Position numbers and translations under genes: made by a program
Part shown: in pieces, positions 22,625 to 30,978 of the stretch
Numbering within the stretch: position 1 is the first letter of the stretch
Layout: each line of letters opens with the position of its first letter
Notes under the pieces: generated by a model
Told to the model about the DNA's origin: nothing
What the model saw: only the letters and a program-made list of their open reading frames with translations
Database searches by the model: none
Assembly: GCF_004028635.1 (NCBI RefSeq)
Contig: NZ_RQJW01000007.1
Coordinates: 434,001-498,000, forward strand
DNA: 64,000 nucleotides
Direction of reading: 5' to 3'
DNA from: Streptomyces cyaneus
Lineage (GTDB): Bacteria; Actinomycetota; Actinomycetes; Streptomycetales; Streptomycetaceae

Positions 22625-23005
22625 ATGACGCACCCTGACGACCTGCTCGTCGCGATCGCCGCGATGGTGGAGTCGAGGCACAGCAGCCGGATGTCCCTGA
22701 CCGTGGTGATTCCGGGAGCCGTCATCACAGGACGGCTCGCCCCCGAAGCCCTGTGGAAGGAGCGGGTGGCCGAAGTCCTGCGGGACTCCGAGCACCTGAG
22801 GCAGTTCGCCTCAGCGTTCACCTCGCTCCAGGACAGCGGCGACCGTCCGCCGGAGCACGGTGACCGGCCCACACACCTGCACTTCCACGTCGCCCGGATC
22901 CTCCAGGGCAGCTTCGGCATCCCCGACACGGGAGGCATGTACCGCGTCGCGCTGGAGGACGTGAGCGCCTGGACCATCGGGGACATCGGCTATTCGGACC
23001 AGTGA
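22625..23005 (+). CDS. GvpU-like / conserved hypothetical protein
   Basis: 126 residues. SRMSLTVVIPGAVITGRLAP and HLHFHVARILQGSFG followed by YRVALEDVSAWTIGDI recall the layout of gas-vesicle accessory protein GvpU (alternating strands, '[IL]xGxLI' motif, C-terminal R-x-x-L-x-x-V-x-x-W/F-x-x-G). No other gas-vesicle gene is in view, so a different role is likely. TAGGCT at 22611-22616 is 8 nt before the ATG, indicating a probably leaderless mRNA. Confidence 0.55.
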   Translation: MTHPDDLLVAIAAMVESRHSSRMSLTVVIPGAVITGRLAPEALWKERVAEVLRDSEHLRQFASAFTSLQDSGDRPPEHGDRPTHLHFHVARILQGSFGIPDTGGMYRVALEDVSAWTIGDIGYSDQ

Positions 23006-23053
23006 CGCCCCCGCCACCGCCGCCGGGGTGAGGCGGCGACAGGCGGGGGCGTC
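23004..23053. terminator. bidirectional hairpin between convergent genes
   Basis: gacgcccccgcc (23004-23015) pairs perfectly with ggcgggggcgtc (23042-23053), and an inner ccgccgcc/ggcggcg stem extends it. It lies between the GvpU-like gene and the convergent GH30 gene and can serve both. Confidence 0.72.
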
Positions 23054-23094
23054 GCAGGCGGACCCGCGCGACGAGTCGCTGACGGGCTGACGCG

Positions 23095-25158
23095 CTACTC
23101 GGTCTGCGCGGCGGCGTCACCCGTCACGTCGGTCACCGTCCAGCGCTGGTTGGCGCCGGAGTTCGCGAGCCACACGCCGACGGAGGCACCGTCGTTCGTG
23201 GACTGGCCCCCGACGTCCGCGAGGCGGCCGGTGGCGGCGTTGACGAGGGTCCAGGTGCCGTCCCCGGTCGACGACATGATCCACTGGGCGGCGCTGTCGC
23301 GGGTGCCCTCGTCGGGCTCGGCCACCAGCGCACCATCGCGCACCGCCAGGCGCTTGCCCGCGGTCGCCTCGGTGAAGGCGTACCGCTTGCGGTTGTCGAT
23401 GCCGCTGATCTGCTCGAGGCGCCACTGCTGACCGCTCGGCTCGGAGGCGTTGGCGCTCTTGATGACCAGGCCGGTGCCGTTGTCGGCGATGGTGAGGTCC
23501 TTGCCGCTCTGGGCGCCGGTGAGCCGGTAGGTGTGGCCCTCGCGCAGTTCGGCCGCGTCCTTCGCGACGCCGGACACGCCCTTGACGAGGAACGAGGTCA
23601 CGGACTGGGCGGGGACGGTGAGCGTGGCCTGCTTGCCGGTGACCGGGACGGCCTTGTGCCGCTCCAGCTTGCCGTCGGCGCTGGTCACCACCGGGGTGAC
23701 GGTGGCACGGGAGGAGATACGGCCGAACTTCGACAGGTCGAGGGTGACCTCACGGGCCTCGGTGGTGCTGTTGACGTGGACGACGGTCGCCGCGTCGCCC
23801 TTGCGGGAGACCGCCGCGGTGCTGGAGGTGTCGTTCGTCTTGATCAGCCGGTCGCCGGGCTTGATGTAGTGGGTGAAGTTCCGGGCCGTGTCGAACTTGG
23901 TGTTCGTGTAGATCGGGCAGGACTCCAGGGTGTCCTTCGACGTGCAGCTGAACGACAGCTGGATCGAGCCCCAGTTGCCGCCCTTCGCGGACTCGCCGCC
24001 CGGCTTCATGTTGTCGTAGTCCTCGACGGGCTGCCAGAACACCCAGGCCTTGGGCTCCAGTTCACGCAGGTCGTCGACGATGCGCTGGGCGAGGCCCAGG
24101 CCGGGCCGCATGTCCGTGAAGCTCTGGCCGTCGCCCCAGTCGCCCTCGACCTCGCTCATCCACAGCGGCTTGTCGGCCGCCTTGGCCAGGTCGCGCACGG
24201 TGGTGCGCTGGCTGGTGCCGTAGGTGTGGACGTTCATCTGGCCGACGAGGTCACGGACCTCCTGGGGGTAGGAGTTCCAGTTGGTGGCGAAGGTGCCGGG
24301 GTTGGTCTCGTCCATCGCGGAGATCTCCGCGTCGGACTTGGACTTCGCCAGGGTCGGGGCCAGCGCGCGGATCACCTTCTGCTGGAGCTCGGGGCCGATG
24401 TGGGCGCCCTCCTGACGGCCGCCGACGGGCTCGCCGTCCGCGCCGAGCTTGGTGCCCCAGTAGTTGGTGTTCGGCTCGTTGAACGGGTCCAGGGTGTCGA
24501 CCTTGATGCCGTGCGCCTTCTCCAGGCGTTCGGTCGCGCCCACCAGGTACTTGGCGAAGTCGTCCACGGACTCGGCCTTCAACTGGTCCTTGCCCGCGTC
24601 GAAGTTGCCGGAGACGTAGCCGCTCTCGGTCATGAACCACGGCGGGGAGTTGCTGAACGTCTCCCAGTGGGTGATGTCCTTCTTGATGCGGTCGACCCAC
24701 CAGCGCTGAGTCTTGTCGGCCTTGTTGTTCCAGTCGGCGGGGTCGTCGGCGTCCCACCAGTCGACGTCCTCGCGGGTGGTGCCCGCCGGGGCCTTCCACC
24801 AGCCCTCGACCGCGCCGCCGGCGCGCAGGTAGTCCTTGACGTCCGGGGCGTTGCCGCCGCCGATGTTGTAGCGGGCGATGTTCAGCGCAAGGCCGTCGTC
24901 ACCGAAGAGCAGCTTGGCGAGCTTCTCGCGTATCGCGGGCGGATAGTCGCCGGTGGCATTGGCGAACCAGACCAGGCTGGTGCCCCAGCCCTCGAACTTC
25001 TCGTGCTTGTACGAGGGGTCGGGCTGGACGGTGACCGCGGCGGTGGCGGTCGTGTCCGCGTGCGCGGCCGGCAGGGCGGTTGCGGCCAGTACGGTCCCGG
25101 TCGCGAGGGCCGTGACGCCGATCCCCAGGAGGCTTCTCTTACGGGTGCGGTGTGCCAT
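23095..25158 (-). CDS. secreted GH30 glycoside hydrolase (endo-beta-1,6-galactanase type) with ricin-type CBM13
   Basis: A 687-residue secreted enzyme. Signal peptide 1-34 (KRSLLGIGVTALATG ... LPAAHADT). The GH30 catalytic barrel has FEGWGTSLVWFANATGDYPP, the acid/base Glu in DPFNEPNTNYW, and the nucleophile Glu in LWMSEVEGDWGDG. A beta-sandwich side domain follows, then a C-terminal ricin-type lectin domain (YRLTGAQSGKDLTI, GQQWRLEQI, NDGASVGVWLANSGANQRWT). The overall layout is that of GH30 subfamily 5 enzymes that cut beta-1,6-galactan side chains of arabinogalactan. It is divergent from the LacI regulator across a perfect palindrome (25239-25254), implying induction by the substrate sugar. 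ATG 25158. Confidence 0.9.
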   Translation of the reverse strand: MAHRTRKRSLLGIGVTALATGTVLAATALPAAHADTTATAAVTVQPDPSYKHEKFEGWGTSLVWFANATGDYPPAIREKLAKLLFGDDGLALNIARYNIGGGNAPDVKDYLRAGGAVEGWWKAPAGTTREDVDWWDADDPADWNNKADKTQRWWVDRIKKDITHWETFSNSPPWFMTESGYVSGNFDAGKDQLKAESVDDFAKYLVGATERLEKAHGIKVDTLDPFNEPNTNYWGTKLGADGEPVGGRQEGAHIGPELQQKVIRALAPTLAKSKSDAEISAMDETNPGTFATNWNSYPQEVRDLVGQMNVHTYGTSQRTTVRDLAKAADKPLWMSEVEGDWGDGQSFTDMRPGLGLAQRIVDDLRELEPKAWVFWQPVEDYDNMKPGGESAKGGNWGSIQLSFSCTSKDTLESCPIYTNTKFDTARNFTHYIKPGDRLIKTNDTSSTAAVSRKGDAATVVHVNSTTEAREVTLDLSKFGRISSRATVTPVVTSADGKLERHKAVPVTGKQATLTVPAQSVTSFLVKGVSGVAKDAAELREGHTYRLTGAQSGKDLTIADNGTGLVIKSANASEPSGQQWRLEQISGIDNRKRYAFTEATAGKRLAVRDGALVAEPDEGTRDSAAQWIMSSTGDGTWTLVNAATGRLADVGGQSTNDGASVGVWLANSGANQRWTVTDVTGDAAAQTE

Positions 25159-25238
25159 CTCGAGTACTCCAGCTCTTCGGGACCGCAGAGGTGCGGTTCG
25201 GTGCGATTCGGTGCGTTCTCGTATGGTTCTGGCTCGTA

Positions 25239-25254
25239 ATGTTTACGTAAACAT
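25239..25254. promoter_or_regulatory. LacI-type operator
   Basis: atgtttacgtaaacat is a perfect 16-bp palindrome with the central CG step typical of LacI/GalR operators. It lies between the divergent GH30 and LacI genes, 80 nt from the hydrolase start. Confidence 0.85.
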
Positions 25255-25346
25255 GCGCTGGCGGGATGTCTACACTGTCCGAATCTCAGGGGTCAAGGAG
25301 TCGTTCCGGGCCGAAAGTTGCGCAGCCCGGGGAGCGAGGGGACGAA

Positions 25347-26489
25347 GTGGGCACAGCGGACGGTGACAGCACAGCGGTGGGCGCGAGAAAGCGTGCCGCC
25401 CGCCCCCGCCAGGGCGCCTCCATGGCCGACGTCGCGCGGATCGCCGGCGTCTCCTCCCAGACGGTCTCCCGCGTCTCCAACGGCTTCCCGGGCGTGAACG
25501 AGGAGACCCGCCGACAGGTCCTCGCCGCCATGCGGGAGCTGGGCTACCGGCCCAACAGCGCCGCACGGGCACTCAGACGCGGTGAGTTCCGCACCCTCGG
25601 CGTGATCACCTTCTCCCTCTCCACCATGGGCAACATCCGCACCCTGGAGGCGATCGCGACCTCCGCCGCCCAGCACGGTTACGCCGTCACACTGCTGCCC
25701 GTCGCCGTCCCCACCCAGGACGAGGTGAACGGCGCCTTCTCCCGGCTCGGGGAACTCGCCGTGGACGCGGTCATCGTCATCATGGAGATCCATCTGCTCG
25801 ACGCGGCGACGGTCTCGCTGCCGCCCGGCGTCCAGGTCGTGGTGGCCGACTCGGACGCCGGCGACCGCTACACGGTGGTCGACACCGACCAGGCGGGCGG
25901 CGCCCGCGACGCCGTACGGCATCTGCTGGACCTCGGCCATGACACGGTGTGGCACCTGGCCGGGCCGGAGGACTCCTTCGCCGCCCAGCGCCGCGCCAAC
26001 GCCTGGCGCTCCACCCTCGCGGAGGCGGGCGCGGTCCCGCCGCCGCTGGTGCGCGGCGACTGGTCGGCGGAGTCGGGCTACCGGGCCGGCCTCCGGCTCG
26101 CCGAACAGCAGGACTGCACGGCGGTGTTCGCCGCCAACGACCAGATGGCACTGGGCCTGCTGCGCGCCCTGCACGAACGCGGCCGCAAGGTGCCCGACGA
26201 CGTCAGCGTCATCGGCTTCGACGACATCCCCGAGTCCGCGTCCTTCCTGCCCCCGCTCACCACCATCCACCAGGACTTCGCCGAGGTGGGCCGCCTCTGC
26301 GTCGAGGGCGTCATCGGCAAGATGCGGCAGGACGGCACCGCCCACGGCACCACGCTGGTCCCGACCCGGCTCGTGCAACGCCGGAGCACGGCACCGCGGC
26401 CCGAGCGCCGGGGCGGCCAGGACCTGTCCGACAGTTCCGTCGTCGGCCCGGAGGGCGGGCTCCAGCCGCCGCCCGTCGTCGAACGATGA
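25347..26489 (+). CDS. LacI-family transcriptional regulator
   Basis: About 380 residues. The LacI HTH begins at ~25 with SMADVARIAGVSSQTVSRVS and the hinge GYRPNSAARALRRGEFRTLG. The periplasmic-binding-like sensor has GGARDAVRHLLDLGHDTVWH, FAANDQMALGLLRALHERG and VSVIGFDDIPESASFLPPLT. The C-terminus is extended and Pro/Ser-rich. The GTG at 25347 (GAGGGG upstream) is preferred; an ATG at 25266 in the same frame would add 27 residues and lie close to the operator. It represses the divergent GH30 galactanase, and itself, through 25239-25254. Confidence 0.9.
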   Translation: MGTADGDSTAVGARKRAARPRQGASMADVARIAGVSSQTVSRVSNGFPGVNEETRRQVLAAMRELGYRPNSAARALRRGEFRTLGVITFSLSTMGNIRTLEAIATSAAQHGYAVTLLPVAVPTQDEVNGAFSRLGELAVDAVIVIMEIHLLDAATVSLPPGVQVVVADSDAGDRYTVVDTDQAGGARDAVRHLLDLGHDTVWHLAGPEDSFAAQRRANAWRSTLAEAGAVPPPLVRGDWSAESGYRAGLRLAEQQDCTAVFAANDQMALGLLRALHERGRKVPDDVSVIGFDDIPESASFLPPLTTIHQDFAEVGRLCVEGVIGKMRQDGTAHGTTLVPTRLVQRRSTAPRPERRGGQDLSDSSVVGPEGGLQPPPVVER

Positions 26490-26591
26490 TCGGCGGCTGG
26501 AACTTCGGCGGGCTCGCGGGAGTTGACAGGAGGACGCGAGGAACTCACGCGAGCGACCGGAACGACACGGGCTGAAGCCGAGGTGGCACGG

Positions 26592-27149
26592 ATGGCTATG
26601 TGGGATCGGATCAAGGACCAGGCCAAGGGTCTGCAGCAGCAGGCGCAGGGGGCGCGGGGCGCGTCCGCCGGTGGACACGGCCGGCCGGGTTCGGGGTCCT
26701 CCGGGGGCTCGAAGGCGCAGCTGGTGAACACGCTCAAGTCCCAGCTCACTTCGCTGAAGACGGAGCTGAAGAGCGGTGCCTACCGGGATGCCAGCATGGC
26801 CATGTGCGCCCTGGTCGCCGCGGCCGACGGGCATGTCGACCCGGCCGAGCGGCAGCATGTCGAGTCGCTGATCCTGAACAACGACGTCCTGCAGAACTTC
26901 CCGTCCGAACAGCTGCGGCAGCGCTTCAACAAACACGTCGACCAGCTGGCGTTCAACTTCCAGCAGGGCAAGGCCGAGGTGCTGCAGGAGATCGCCAAGG
27001 CCGCGAAGAAGCCGACGGAGGCCAGGGCGGTCGTACAGACCGGGTTCGTCGTCGCGGGTGCGGACGGCTATGTCGCGCCGGCGGAGGAGCAGGTCCTGCG
27101 CGAGGCGTGCTCGGTGCTCAACCTGTCCCCCCAGGAGTTCGGCCTCTGA
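26592..27149 (+). CDS. terB: TerB-domain (tellurite resistance B-like) protein
   Basis: 185 residues. A Gly/Ser linker after an N-terminal amphipathic helix (MWDRIKDQAKGLQQQAQGAR), then the TerB helical domain with AMCALVAAADGHVDPAERQH and the second acidic motif VVAGADGYVAPAEEQVLREA, the two D-G-x-[VI]-x-x-x-E metal-binding-like sites. The start is ATG 26592 after GAGGTGG. TerB acts with TerC/TerD in metal or phage stress complexes, but no other ter gene is in view. Confidence 0.88.
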   Translation: MAMWDRIKDQAKGLQQQAQGARGASAGGHGRPGSGSSGGSKAQLVNTLKSQLTSLKTELKSGAYRDASMAMCALVAAADGHVDPAERQHVESLILNNDVLQNFPSEQLRQRFNKHVDQLAFNFQQGKAEVLQEIAKAAKKPTEARAVVQTGFVVAGADGYVAPAEEQVLREACSVLNLSPQEFGL

Positions 27150-27152
27150 CGG

Positions 27153-27749
27153 TCAGTCGGCCTTGACGGCCGCGGCGTCCAGGACGGGGACGAGTTCGCG
27201 GACCACCGTGGTCAGGGCGCGGACGTCCCGTTCGGCCCGGGCGATGAGGATCGCCCCCTCCAGTGCGCTGATCATGAGCGTGGCCAGGGGGCCGGATCGC
27301 TCCCCCGGCACGCCCATGTCCGTCAGGGCCCGGGCCACCGGCCCCGTCCAGGTGGCGAACGCGGCGGCCGCGGCCTCCCGCGTGGACTCGGTGGACTCGG
27401 CGCAGTCCACGGTCGCGGCGGCCACCGGGCAGCCGCCCGCGAAGCCGGCCGCCTCGTACTCGTCGGTCCACTGACGCACCATCTCGGCGAACAGCCCGCC
27501 GGGCGTCGGCTCGTCCAGCGCGGCGAGGAAGCGGGCGACGCGGTTGCCCGCGTACCGGCCCGCCCAGCCCACCGCCTCGTTCACCAGCTGTTCCTTGCCG
27601 CCCGGGAAGTAGTGCTGGAGCGAGCCGCGCGGCGCCCCGGCGTGCGCGGCGACCTCCCGCATCCCCGTGGCGGCGACCCCCTCGCGCCGGATGAGCTGGG
27701 CCGCGCTGAAGACCATCCGCTCGCGCGGCCCTCGTTCGGACTGCGCCAT
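27153..27749 (-). CDS. TetR-family regulator (LmrA/YxaF type)
   Basis: 198 residues. N-terminal HTH (MVFSAAQLIRREGVAATGMR, GAPRGSLQHYFPGGKEQLVN) and a C-terminal ligand domain of the YxaF/LmrA group (FAGGCPVAAATVDCAEST). ATG 27749 (MAQSERG) is preferred over upstream in-frame codons. The gene is divergent from a dehydrogenase; three inverted-repeat operators lie in the 131-nt gap between them, so it likely represses both. It is convergent with terB, 3 nt apart. Confidence 0.88.
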   Translation of the reverse strand: MAQSERGPRERMVFSAAQLIRREGVAATGMREVAAHAGAPRGSLQHYFPGGKEQLVNEAVGWAGRYAGNRVARFLAALDEPTPGGLFAEMVRQWTDEYEAAGFAGGCPVAAATVDCAESTESTREAAAAAFATWTGPVARALTDMGVPGERSGPLATLMISALEGAILIARAERDVRALTTVVRELVPVLDAAAVKAD

Positions 27750-27792
27750 TTCCGACCTCCACCACCGTGTCGCGAGTGCTCCCGACGCCACC

Positions 27793-27858
27793 CTATGACC
27801 GCCGTCATAGTGGCGGCTACTATGACCGCTGTCATGACTACTATGACCGCTGTCATAG
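27793..27858. promoter_or_regulatory. three tandem TetR operators
   Basis: ctatgac-N4-gtcatag occurs at 27793-27810 and 27841-27858, and a near copy ctatgac-N4-gtcatga at 27820-27837. Centre spacings are 27 and 21 nt. All lie in the divergent region between the TetR gene and the dehydrogenase. Confidence 0.82.
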
Positions 27859-27880
27859 TGAGCGGGAAAGGCGGTGCGTC

Positions 27881-28789
27881 GTGTACGTCGGTTTCGTCGG
27901 CCTCGGGGTCATGGGGCAGCCCATGGCCCTCAACCTCGCCCGTGCCGGCACCCCGCTCGTCGTCTGGAACCGCACCCCGGCCAGGTGCGAACCCCTGCGC
28001 GCGGCCGGCGCCGAGGTGGCGGCGGGCCCCGCCGAGGTCTTCGAGCGGGCCGGGACCGTGATCCTGATGCTGGCCGACGAGGCGGCCCTCGACGCGGTAC
28101 TCGGGCGTGGCACCCCGCAGTTCACCGCCCGCGTCGCCGGGCACACCGTCGTCCACATGGGCACGACCTCGGCCGAGTACTCGGGCAGCCTGCAGGACGA
28201 CGTCCGGGCCGCGGGCGGCAGATACGTCGAGGCCCCGGTCTCCGGCTCCCGCGTCCCCGCCGAGCAGGGCCGACTGGTGGGGATGCTGGCGGGTGACGAT
28301 GACGCCGTGGCGGCCGTACGCCCCCTGCTCGCCCCCATGTGCCACGAGGTGTTCGACTGCGGCACGGTCCCGGGCGCGCTGCTGATGAAGTTCTCGGTGA
28401 ACCTGTTCCTGATCACGATGGTCACCGGGCTGACCGAGGCGTTCCACTTCGCCGACCGGCACGGTCTCGACCAACGCCTGCTGCGGGACGTCCTGGACGC
28501 GGGTCCCATGGCCAGCGCCGTCTCGCGCGTGAAGGCGCCCAAGCTGCTGGCCCGCGACTTCACCGTGCAGGCGGCCGCCACGAACGTACTGGAGAACAAC
28601 CGGCTGATCGCCGAGGCCGCCCGCAAGGCGGACCTGGCCTCCCCGCTCCTCGACGTCTGCCACGCCCTCTTCGGCGAGACCGTGGCGCAGGGGCACGGGC
28701 ACGAGGACATGGTGGCCGTACTGCGGGCGCTGGAGGCCCGGACCGACGGCGCCGCTGCCGTGGCCGCCCGAGCGGAGGGGCGAGCGTGA
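27881..28789 (+). CDS. NAD(P)-dependent beta-hydroxyacid dehydrogenase (HIBADH/6PGDH family)
   Basis: 302 residues. The Rossmann fold opens with VYVGFVGLGVMGQPMA (GxGxxG), then VVWNRTP (NADP-type Arg). The substrate motif GRYVEAPVSGSRVPAEQGRL and the catalytic-Lys helix MKFSVNLFLITMVTGLTEAF follow. The C-terminal all-helical domain ends with VCHALFGETVAQGHGHEDM. The start is GTG 27881; upstream in-frame sequence is the operator array, hence non-coding. Reduces or oxidises short beta-hydroxyacids or imines; the substrate is not predictable. Under control of the divergent TetR. Confidence 0.88.
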   Translation: MYVGFVGLGVMGQPMALNLARAGTPLVVWNRTPARCEPLRAAGAEVAAGPAEVFERAGTVILMLADEAALDAVLGRGTPQFTARVAGHTVVHMGTTSAEYSGSLQDDVRAAGGRYVEAPVSGSRVPAEQGRLVGMLAGDDDAVAAVRPLLAPMCHEVFDCGTVPGALLMKFSVNLFLITMVTGLTEAFHFADRHGLDQRLLRDVLDAGPMASAVSRVKAPKLLARDFTVQAAATNVLENNRLIAEAARKADLASPLLDVCHALFGETVAQGHGHEDMVAVLRALEARTDGAAAVAARAEGRA

Positions 28790-28799
28790 GCCGCCGGCG

Positions 28800-30926
28800 T
28801 TACGCGGATCCCGGTCGGGCGAGCGCGTCCCACGCCGGAAATCCCGCGGCGTCGGTCAGCTCGGCCCAGACCGTCTTGCCGTGCCGGGCGTGGCGCGTGC
28901 CCCAGCGCTCGGCGAGCTGGGCGACCAGCAGCAGGCCCCGCCCGCCCTCGTCGAAGACGCGGGCGCGCCGCAGGTGGGGGGTGGTGTTGCTGTCGTCGGA
29001 GACCTCGCACAGCAGGGTTCCGTCGTGGATGAGGCGCAGCCGGATCGGCGGGCGACCGTAGCGGATGGCATTGGTGACCAGTTCGCTGACCACCAGCTCC
29101 GCGGTGAAGTCGAGGTCCTGAAGGCCCCAGGTGCCGAGCTGCTCGGAGACGTCCGTCCGGGCCCGGGCGACGGCTGCGGGCTCGGCCTCCAGGTCCCAGG
29201 TGGCGACCTGCTGTGCGCCGAGCGCGTGGGTGCGGGCCAGGAGCAGGGCGACGTCGTCGTCCGGGCGGGCCGGCAACAGGGCCTGGAGCACCGAGTCGCA
29301 GGTGGCCTCCAAGGAGGCGGCGGGCCGGGCCAGGGCCTGGCCCAGTCGGCCCAGGCCCGTGTCGATGTCGTGGTCGTGGGACTCCAGGAGACCGTCGGTG
29401 TAGAGGGCGAGCAGGCTGCCTCCGGGCAGCTCGACCTCCGCCGCCTCGAAGGGCAGGCCGCCCAGCCCGAGCGGTGGGCCGGGGGGCAGGTCGAGGACGT
29501 CGACGGAGCCGTCCGGGGTGACCACGGTGGGCAGTACGTGCCCGGCGCGGGCGAGGCAGCAGCGGCCGCTGACGGGGTCGTAGACGGCGTACAGACAGGT
29601 GGCGCCAGTGTCTCCGACGGCGTCGCTGTCCGGGTCGGCGGACAGACGCAGCACGACGTCGTCCAGGTGGGTGAGGAGTTCGTCGGGCGGCAGATCGATG
29701 TCGGCCAGTGTGCGCACGGCGGTCCGCAGCCGGCCCATGGTGGCGGCCGCCTGGATGCCGTGCCCGACCACGTCGCCCACCACCAGCGCGACCCGGGCCC
29801 CGGACAGCGGGATGACGTCGTACCAGTCACCGCCCACCCCGGCCCCGGCGCCGGCGGGCAGATAGCGGCAGGCGACCTCGACGGCCGACTGCTGCGGCGT
29901 GTTCTGCGGGAGCAGGCTGCGCTGCAGGGCCAGGGCGGTGGCGCGGGCGTGCGTGTAGCGGCGGGCGTTGTCCACGGCCACGGCCGCCCGGGCGGCGATC
30001 TCCTGGGCGAGGAGCAGATCCTCGTCGTCGAAGGGGTCGCGGCCCCGGTGCCGGAAGAACTGCGCGACGCCGAGGGTGGCGCCACGGGCGCGCAGCGGTA
30101 CGACCAGCGAGTGCTCCGGGGAGCGGGCGGCGTCGGCCCGGTGCCGGGAAGGCTGCCCGAGGGTGAGGGCGCGCTCCGGTGGGGAGCCGGCCGGGTAGGT
30201 GTGGAGCTGCTGCGTCTCGATCGCCGGTTGCGGGGCCTGCTCGCCCACTGAGCGCTCGGCGATCCGGCGCAGCACGAGCGGGCTCTCGGCCGCCGTGTCG
30301 GGCTCGTGGAACGCGGAGTCGAGCAGGTCGACGGTGACCCGGTCGGCGCAGTGCTCGGTGGCCAGGTCCGCCAGCTCCTGGGTGGTGCGGGCGATGTCCA
30401 GGGTGGTCCCGATGCGCATGCCCGCCTCGTTCACCACGGACAGCCGCCAGCGCAGCCTGCGGTCCCGTTCCTCCTGGAAGGCCAGGACGGCCTGCTCCGA
30501 GGTGCGGTCCACGTACTCGATCACCGCCGCGATCAGCTTGCGGGCCGCCGCGCCGACCAGTGCGGCATCGCTGGTGAGCCGGGGCATTTCCTCGATCATC
30601 CGTTCGAGGATCACCCCCTGCCCGAGGCGGAAGGCCCGCAGCAGATCGCTGACGGGCTTTCCGCGCCGGGCCAGCCGACGGGCGCGCTCCACGTCGGCGG
30701 GCGGCGGTTCGATCAGGCTCGGCTCGATTCCCTGCTGGAGACCGAGCAGGCCGGCCATGACGTGCTCGGTGATGTTGTCCAACGCCATCTGCGCGAGGTC
30801 CGGGTCGTCCCACAGTTCGGGAACCTCACGCCGCAGGCACCGCTCCACGTCGTGGATCAGCTGGTCCGCTCTGGGGCCGAGCTCATGGGCGGCACGGGAC
30901 ACCAGGGTGTCCGCGGTGAACTCCAC
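28800..30926 (-). CDS. SpoIIE-type PP2C phosphatase with GAF and anti-sigma-like ATPase domains
   Basis: 708 residues. An N-terminal helical RsbR/PucR-like sensor (ELGPRADQLIHDVERCLRRE, to ~165) is followed by a GAF domain (~170-360, VVPLRARGATLGVAQFFRHR). A PP2C/SpoIIE phosphatase follows (~375-590, GGDWYDVIPLSGARVALVVG, DVVGHG, ALYTDGLLE, DDDVALLLAR). A C-terminal HATPase_c kinase-like domain (DLDFTAELVVSELVTNAIRY, GGRGLLLVAQLAERWG) completes it. Such proteins control partner-switching of sigma factors through anti-sigma antagonists. The GTG at 30926 is chosen, with the upstream Arg-rich extension excluded. It is convergent with the dehydrogenase. Confidence 0.9.
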   Translation of the reverse strand: MEFTADTLVSRAAHELGPRADQLIHDVERCLRREVPELWDDPDLAQMALDNITEHVMAGLLGLQQGIEPSLIEPPPADVERARRLARRGKPVSDLLRAFRLGQGVILERMIEEMPRLTSDAALVGAAARKLIAAVIEYVDRTSEQAVLAFQEERDRRLRWRLSVVNEAGMRIGTTLDIARTTQELADLATEHCADRVTVDLLDSAFHEPDTAAESPLVLRRIAERSVGEQAPQPAIETQQLHTYPAGSPPERALTLGQPSRHRADAARSPEHSLVVPLRARGATLGVAQFFRHRGRDPFDDEDLLLAQEIAARAAVAVDNARRYTHARATALALQRSLLPQNTPQQSAVEVACRYLPAGAGAGVGGDWYDVIPLSGARVALVVGDVVGHGIQAAATMGRLRTAVRTLADIDLPPDELLTHLDDVVLRLSADPDSDAVGDTGATCLYAVYDPVSGRCCLARAGHVLPTVVTPDGSVDVLDLPPGPPLGLGGLPFEAAEVELPGGSLLALYTDGLLESHDHDIDTGLGRLGQALARPAASLEATCDSVLQALLPARPDDDVALLLARTHALGAQQVATWDLEAEPAAVARARTDVSEQLGTWGLQDLDFTAELVVSELVTNAIRYGRPPIRLRLIHDGTLLCEVSDDSNTTPHLRRARVFDEGGRGLLLVAQLAERWGTRHARHGKTVWAELTDAAGFPAWDALARPGSA

Positions 30927-30978
30927 ACCACCGACGGTACGCCCCTGGCAGTTCCCGTTCGCGCCCGCGGCCGGGCGG

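Noticed and set aside
22625..23005. Part of a gas-vesicle cluster
   Set aside because: Only a weak GvpU-like pattern; no gvpA, gvpF, gvpN or other gvp gene is in the window.
23533..25239. 568-codon plus-strand frame opposite the GH30 gene
   Set aside because: Shadow of the GH30 coding frame; Val/Gly/Asp-rich with no domain.
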